A stretch of DNA of 64,000 nucleotides from contig NW_026944386.1 of NCBI RefSeq assembly GCF_033439725.1, positions 2,046,001 through 2,110,000 on the forward strand, written 5' to 3'. Each line of letters begins with the position of its first letter. The stretch's first letter is position 1. The translations under genes were made by a program, and so were the position numbers. Under the pieces are notes generated by a model. That model was given only the letters and a program-made list of their open reading frames with translations, had not been told where the DNA came from and ran no database searches. This DNA is from Neurospora tetraspora. Its lineage: Eukaryota > Ascomycota > Sordariomycetes > Sordariales > Sordariaceae. Below are positions 58,809 through 64,000 of the stretch, in pieces.

Positions 58809-58840
58809 GGATACCATGGTCGAAAATTGGAACGCGCCCC
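58809..58840 (-). repeat. Right terminal inverted repeat of the island
   Basis: Starts GGATACCATGGTCGAAAATT and ends CGCGCCCC. It is inverted with respect to 46056-46087 with one mismatch. Confidence 0.85.
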
Positions 58841-59465
58841 AGGCCAACACGAAAGGGGCGTTTCACATGGAATTGACGGGGTCCAGCACAGTCTACAGAG
58901 GCCCAACGCTGGGGTCATCCCTGCCCCGCCTTCCCGAGTCCTTACTCGGGCCCCGCCCTTCTAGCCAGTCCGGAGAGCCGGATGCGCCCGGATGTATTGC
59001 GATCAGCCAGCTCCAATATCTGCTCCGCCCTCCCGGTTGCCAGCACCTATTCCAGGGCCGAATCCCGCAACCGCCATGTTCCGTGTTTCGAACACGACTT
59101 GTTCAGAGCCGAATGCCAGCCCGTTCGGCCGTATCCGCATGTGCAGTTTGCGCGGACCCCTGTACGTGCACTACTGTACTGTACGTACCTGACACAGTGC
59201 CTACATGTCGACAGTCGAAACAGAAAATCAGTTCGTCAGAGGAGAAAATGGCAGAAGCAAAAGTCAGGTGCATCCGTGCTTATCAAGGCAGCTGAACTTG
59301 GGAACGGACAAGAGTCGGTATGCAAGGTAGGTACATGGGGTGGAATCAACCACTGGGCATGCAAACCGACAAAGTGCACCCCTCGCCGAGGAATGGAAAC
59401 ATCCGAACGGTTACATGACACCCACTGTACGTACCTGCCTCGCCTACATACGGTATCTACAATTG

Positions 59466-59893
59466 GGGCCCGTTTGGTTCATCCAGCTGTTTTTTAAACG
59501 TGCTGATTTGGGGTACAAAGCGGAAAATGCAGCTAGAAAGCCACTGCTTTGTACCAGGCAAAGACGTGGGCTAAAAGACGCGTTATTGTAACCGGGGTTG
59601 TGATTCGCGCTATTGTTGTGACCGGGGTTGTGATTCGTAGTTGGTTCTGTTTCTTTCTATCTTCATGCCCTTGGGTATGAAGATAGAAAACAGCAGAATT
59701 GGCCAAAATGGGCCCACTAATTCCCTTCTTAGGCCTTCCGAACCGCCTGCCTTAGCGCAATACTTCTTGACGCAGCCAAGCTGGGTTAAATGGGCAAACT
59801 GACCCCCAACTTCCTGCATGAATCGACTTGCTGATTTGCAGGGGTCGATTTCACATACAAAAGAAAAAACAGCTGGATGAACCAAACGGGCCC
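59466..59893. mobile_element. 428-bp PIF/Harbinger-like MITE
   Basis: Perfect 30-bp terminal inverted repeats at 59466-59495 and 59864-59893, starting GGGCCCGTTTGGTTCATCCA, flanked by the 3-bp direct repeat TTG (59463-59465 and 59894-59896). The GGGCC(C/T)GTTTGG start and 3-bp duplication are typical of Tourist/Harbinger-type MITEs. Inside are two copies of a 30-bp tandem repeat (core ACCGGGGTTGTGATTCG, about 59584-59640) and a strong hairpin at 59654-59689 with a 16-bp nearly perfect stem. It has no coding capacity, so it would need a transposase in trans. Confidence 0.85.
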
Positions 59894-61363
59894 TTGACAT
59901 CGCAAGACACACCCAACCGGGCGAGCTTCTGCTGCCCATAGAGCACTGCGCAGTGTTGCAGGGCACGTACATGGGATGGAATGATCAAGGAGATTCACTC
60001 TGAGTGAATGGGACGTTTTCTGAGACACGCAGCATCAAACAGACATGCTCACCAAATCATCAAATCTGCCAGTCCAGCATGAAGAGTCAAGAACAGCCTG
60101 GTCGAAATAAAGGGTGCCGTAAGACAATATTAGCCACCGTCATGGGATTAAGAGAACGGTATGTGGTGTAACTGCGAACAACTTACCTGGGCTGTTAAGA
60201 CCGCTGGCGGAGACGTCGCAATACGCAAAGGTAGTGTGACGGCCATGGGAGCTTTTCCGATTCGTAACAGGCACCTTCGGATATCGAAAGGTCTTCTGGC
60301 CCAGGGCAACCTCCAGGGCAAGTATCGGAAGCCAACAATACGCACACTCCCGGTTGCACACCTTTTTTGCTCGCCAAGTTCGGCAAGATGCACATTGATG
60401 TCGTCAAAGAGCGTATGGGACCATCATCATGGCACAAGTATACGATGCGAGTCGAGAGTTCAGAGAAACCCACAGACCGGCAACCCTCCTGAAAGCGACA
60501 CCATCAATTTCTTGTCCGAGGGCGTCCCCAAACTTCTCGTAACGTGAACAAATGTTCTCGATGGGGATGGGCCATGTCCAATGTTCTATTTTGGGACTCC
60601 TGTCTGCGGTCAGGGTGAAATCAATAACTTGATCACCTATCCGAAACCGCCGCCCTCACCCTCATCTCCCGTATTCGCTTTCCAAAATACCCAAGTGAAT
60701 GCTCCTGAGAGGCTGGACGTCCACCAGATGCAAGTGCCAACATCCTATGAACCGTCATGGCAAGCCCTCGAAATCATAAACAGATGCCTACCGGCCAGCA
60801 ACGCAGGTGCTGGTTGGCGATCCTGGTCTATCTCCAAACCCCTTTGGCAGATCGCCGCACTATCCAAGATGCCACGACGCTTCTACGGCGTATGCCGCTC
60901 CCTCGGGACGTCATCACATTGGTCAACCCAGACAAGCGGTGGCAGCCTTGCAAAAAAAACTCCCTGCTGATGGCCAAGGGCCAAAGTGAGACCGGTCGAG
61001 CACAGTGGATGGCGTCTTGAGTAACAACACCGGTCGACATTACAGAATTGAAAGAGCGGTCCGTCAGTTGTTCGTCAAGTCCCGTGGTTCCGAGGACGTC
61101 CGGATGGCTACCGAAAAAGTCGCTATACGAAATGAGCACTGTGCTGCTTTCACATTTTCCTCAAAATGATGTTGGGCGGTTTCCAAGCGGACGTAACCCT
61201 TCTGTACCTCCCCCGCCGGCCCACCCTGCCAATCCAGTCAGCCCTTTTCCCGTCTTTGGTACCGATTGCATATGGAAAAGTGGAAGGTTGTTGGTGGACA
61301 GGCAAAGCAGGGTGGCAGGCTCGCTTTCTCCACATGATCCCAGCTCTACTGCGTAAGGCCTCG

Positions 61364-61399
61364 GGCTCGGGACGGTAGCTACCGGTAGGTCCCCGAGCC
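61364..61399. repeat. 36-bp imperfect palindrome
   Basis: GGCTCGGGAC at the left pairs with GTCCCCGAGCC at the right around GGTAGCTACCGGTA. It could be a hairpin or a protein-binding site. No gene context supports a function. Confidence 0.5.
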
Positions 61400-64000
61400 T
61401 AACTAACCATCCTCTTTCTTGGCGACTTTGCGTGATGTGTTTTTTTTTTTTTTTGGTTGCATTTGCACCATTGCATACTGCAATGCTGACATGGCTGTGG
61501 AATATGAACAGTAACCACAACACTCTTTTGTTTCCGAGATGAATTCTCAAACGAAATATCAGAAATTGCTGGGCTGCAGCGGGGCGCTGGAACGCAAGAC
61601 CGACGCGGTGATCCTGCAATCTCGGTGCCCAGGTGGTCAATATAAACTGCCTACAAGGCCAGAATACACAATACGGTGGTAATCGCTAGTTCGCTACACC
61701 TGACTGGGAATCCAGGTGCTGCGACAATGTGCGGTTCGCGGCTCACGGCTCGATATTGGGCTCATTAACTGGCTGCTACTGTCGGTGTTGCATTTGGAGA
61801 TCCGACCCATTTGCGGGCACTTACACTACAACAGACACCGTACGTATGCTTGAGCCCTTTAGATGAGCCAGGATGTAACGGTTGGGCAAAGGACAGATGA
61901 GAACCAAACTCCGAGGAAGAATGGTTCCCGGATGCTGCCTATATTGGACAGATTTATGCACCACTTGGTCGTAACTGGCACCCTCCATCAGCGGAGTGTG
62001 CCGTGACCGGGCAGGATCCCTTGAAAAAGAGGGTTTGATGTTGAAGCGGTCCTTGGAAGAGGACGGGTGAGCAGTCAAAACTTCCTGTTGGATCATATAC
62101 GCTCTTGACCTTGAAGCTCAAACTGACGAGGTGACAGAGGGAAGGGGACCGAGATGGAGCTGCTTCCTTTACACCCTATCGTGCGATATACCCTCACATT
62201 CGTCAACCTCACCAAAATGCGGCCGACCGTCAGCCGCCAGGCAATGAAAATATCGTGCCAAGAACTCACAAGATCATTCTTGGACGGGACCACCACGGAC
62301 AACCGCCGACTCAATCCGGTCGGTAGGGATGGCATCACACACCTCCGTAGGGCTGTTGTGGCTGGCTGCTTTGGTCAGTCTGGCTGACTGACTGGCTTAC
62401 CCAGCTTTCCCTTTCCGTTGGAGGGTAAGAAGGAACGAAGAATCCGCGCGTTTATGAGCGCCTCATTGCAGACCGAGAACGCCTCTCCCTTTTCTCCTTA
62501 TTTATCTATGCTTACAATCTGGGATCATGAACTACATACCAGACAGACGCCGATGTTTGTCTCGCTGACAACGAGGTTTTCACGAGGCGCTCAACCGCCC
62601 CCTCCCTTCCCTTCGAGCCTGTGGTTATGGGGTAAGTAGGTCTCAGATGAGAGACATTTGACGCGCACATACACGCCACACGCGAAGTCATGGGCCATTT
62701 GCTTGCTTTTTGTCCATGTATCCCAGAGAAGATCATATAGTTCATGACCGAGTGAGTGCATCAAGCCACACGGGAATAGCCAAAGCCTCAAGGAAATGTA
62801 AGTACAGATGGCTTGAAGGACCCGGTACCGTCGCGTGCGGCTGTAGCTGGTGTGGCTGGTGGCTTGCTGGGCGCGGACAAGACAACAGGCTTCACAACGG
62901 GTGAACAATGTCTCGGTCCCGATATTTGGGCTACGAGACAAGAGTTGCCATTCCACCGGCTGCCTGCTTTGCCTGTCTGACGGGGTTTGAGACATCTGGT
63001 AGAACCGTTGACTTTGGGCAACCCGTTGGCAACCCGTTGGCCCGGTCAGGTGAGAGATTTCTCTCGGGCCGAGCCGACTGGCGGTGTGATTTCTTCTCTG
63101 TCTATCTCTCCAGTTGTCATCCACCCAGCTGTCTCGACCACGGTGTCTTCATCAATAATGGGTACTTTTCGAGGAGCCGGGTAATATAGCAAGATGCTAT
63201 GCATGTGAAGGATCATAGGGACTTTTATTTAGGAAACCGTCCGTCCGTCCATGGAACGGATTCGAGTTCGGTACATTTGGTTGTCGACCGAGTTCTCCGA
63301 GTCCATCACTCGTACGGACGTACGGAGCTGTTGGGCTTACAAGGCTATCGCTCTTTATAAGCCACAGCGTCGGTCCTTTACGTGCTATCAGGTGTAAGTG
63401 ACAGCCAGAACGAAACGGGAGTCTGATTTCTTGAGTTCAAGAAAAGTATGGCGGCTCGAAACATTTCCCGGACTAGATATATATACTGATATCTCCAATG
63501 ACCATCCCGTTGATTGATTGTGATGCTCCCGCAAAGATCGACAGATCCAGCACAAGCATTTCCCTGTAAAAAGGTCCGGATATACCGAGCCCCCGACAAG
63601 AGCGAAGTGATCGACTGGATCAGGAAACCGACGCAAGACATGACCAGTAAGTGGACTTCAGAGGAAATGGCCACACGTAAAACCCGACAGGTTCACTATC
63701 ATAGAGGTAGTCCACATCATCCCGTCACTTCATCATTCCTCCCAGTTCCCTCGTCCTGTCACCTTCTATCCCCTTTTTCATCACCCTCCGTGAATGTTGC
63801 GTGGTACGTACCTAGTAAATAGAGGTATGAAAAGACGCAAACACAATGTGACACCGGGGAAGCTTGCCGGTAATGTACAACCTCTTCTTGCGCTCATAGT
63901 TATCTTGAAAGAGCAGGGGGGCTTCGAGGCAAAAGAAACAAACAAACAGGGAGAACGGCTAGGTACCTTCTTACTCAGTACATACCTCTAGGTAGAGAGT

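Larger units (their letters stand above)
46056..58840. mobile_element. Composite RIP-damaged transposon island bounded by 32-bp inverted repeats
   Basis: The borders carry the same 32-bp sequence in inverted orientation (46056-46087 and 58809-58840, one transition apart). Both point inward, and most DNA between them is AT- and TpA-rich with stops in every frame. Within lie a Harbinger transposase relic near the left end, a probable Myb/SANT-like relic on the opposite strand near the right end, and a complete LTR element in between. Removing the LTR element and one target copy leaves about 6.2 kb, a plausible size for an autonomous PIF/Harbinger transposon. No target duplication is seen outside the repeats (ATA on the left, AGG on the right), so the single-element reading is an inference. 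Confidence 0.6.
58841..64000. other. Right flank of the island, no supported gene
   Basis: 5.2 kb of normal GC with only short overlapping frames, none with a recognised motif. A + frame at 58807-59295 overlaps the border repeat and is judged chance. It contains the 428-bp MITE (59466-59893), a small palindrome (61364-61399), a T run near 61439-61454 and many scattered GTACGTACCT / TAGGTACCT words, which are common in intergenic DNA of these fungi. Confidence 0.5.

Noticed and set aside
58807-59295. 162-aa + frame at the right border of the island
   Set aside because: Its first codons lie in the terminal inverted repeat, there is no recognisable domain, and composition resembles random GC-rich DNA.
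1-64000. CRISPR array, bacterial operon or Shine-Dalgarno signals
   Set aside because: The sequence is fungal: spliced genes, fungal families and RIP. No regularly spaced direct repeats of CRISPR type were seen.

Overview
The window looks like a chromosome arm of a filamentous ascomycete, most likely a Sordariales species close to Neurospora. The host genes have short introns (about 50-85 bp) with GT/AG ends and CTGAC, CTGAT or CTAAC branch sites. They encode fungus-specific families: a HET-domain protein, a Zn2Cys6 transcription factor and a fungal phenol monooxygenase. A 12.8 kb island is converted to very AT-rich, TpA-rich DNA riddled with stops, the usual footprint of repeat-induced point mutation (RIP). 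The species is inferred, not proven.

Layout, 1-40 kb (gene-bearing, normal GC): RING-H2 protein (+, 508-2002); DDHD phospholipase (-, 3908-6993); single-pass membrane protein with a Cys-rich N-terminus (+, 8197-9421); an internally deleted copy of a 7-helix membrane protein (10180-10667), then its intact paralog (+, 11663-13155); alpha/beta hydrolase (-, 14128-16726); a protein with a 27-bp coding minisatellite (+, 18982-20385); a HET-domain gene whose frame is interrupted (-, 21549-23811); phenol 2-monooxygenase-like flavoprotein (+, 26122-28134); glutamate decarboxylase (-, 28945-30648); kynurenine-formamidase-like hydrolase (-, 32456-33523); a large Zn2Cys6 regulator (-, 36642-40007).

40-46 kb and 58.8-64 kb are normal-GC DNA in which I support no protein gene. 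They flank the AT-rich island at 46056-58840. The right flank holds a 428-bp Harbinger-like MITE.

The island reads as a nested fossil. A 32-bp inverted repeat with one mismatch marks its two borders. Inside the left border is a RIP-damaged PIF/Harbinger transposase (+). Inside the right border is a probable Myb/SANT-like DNA-binding ORF (-), the usual partner of that transposase. Between them sits a complete but decayed Ty3/gypsy LTR element (49312-55886): two 202-bp LTRs, a polypurine tract and a 5-bp target duplication. The simplest reading is a roughly 6.2 kb Harbinger-type transposon split by a later gypsy insertion, then RIPed. A tRNA-like sequence with mismatches of the RIP type and a less-damaged LTR-like segment also lie in the island.

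The single-copy genes do not form an obvious pathway cluster. GAD (glutamate to GABA), the phenol monooxygenase and the formamidase (tryptophan catabolism) are all amino-acid or aromatic catabolic enzymes, but nothing in the sequence shows co-regulation. All splice models were made by eye.
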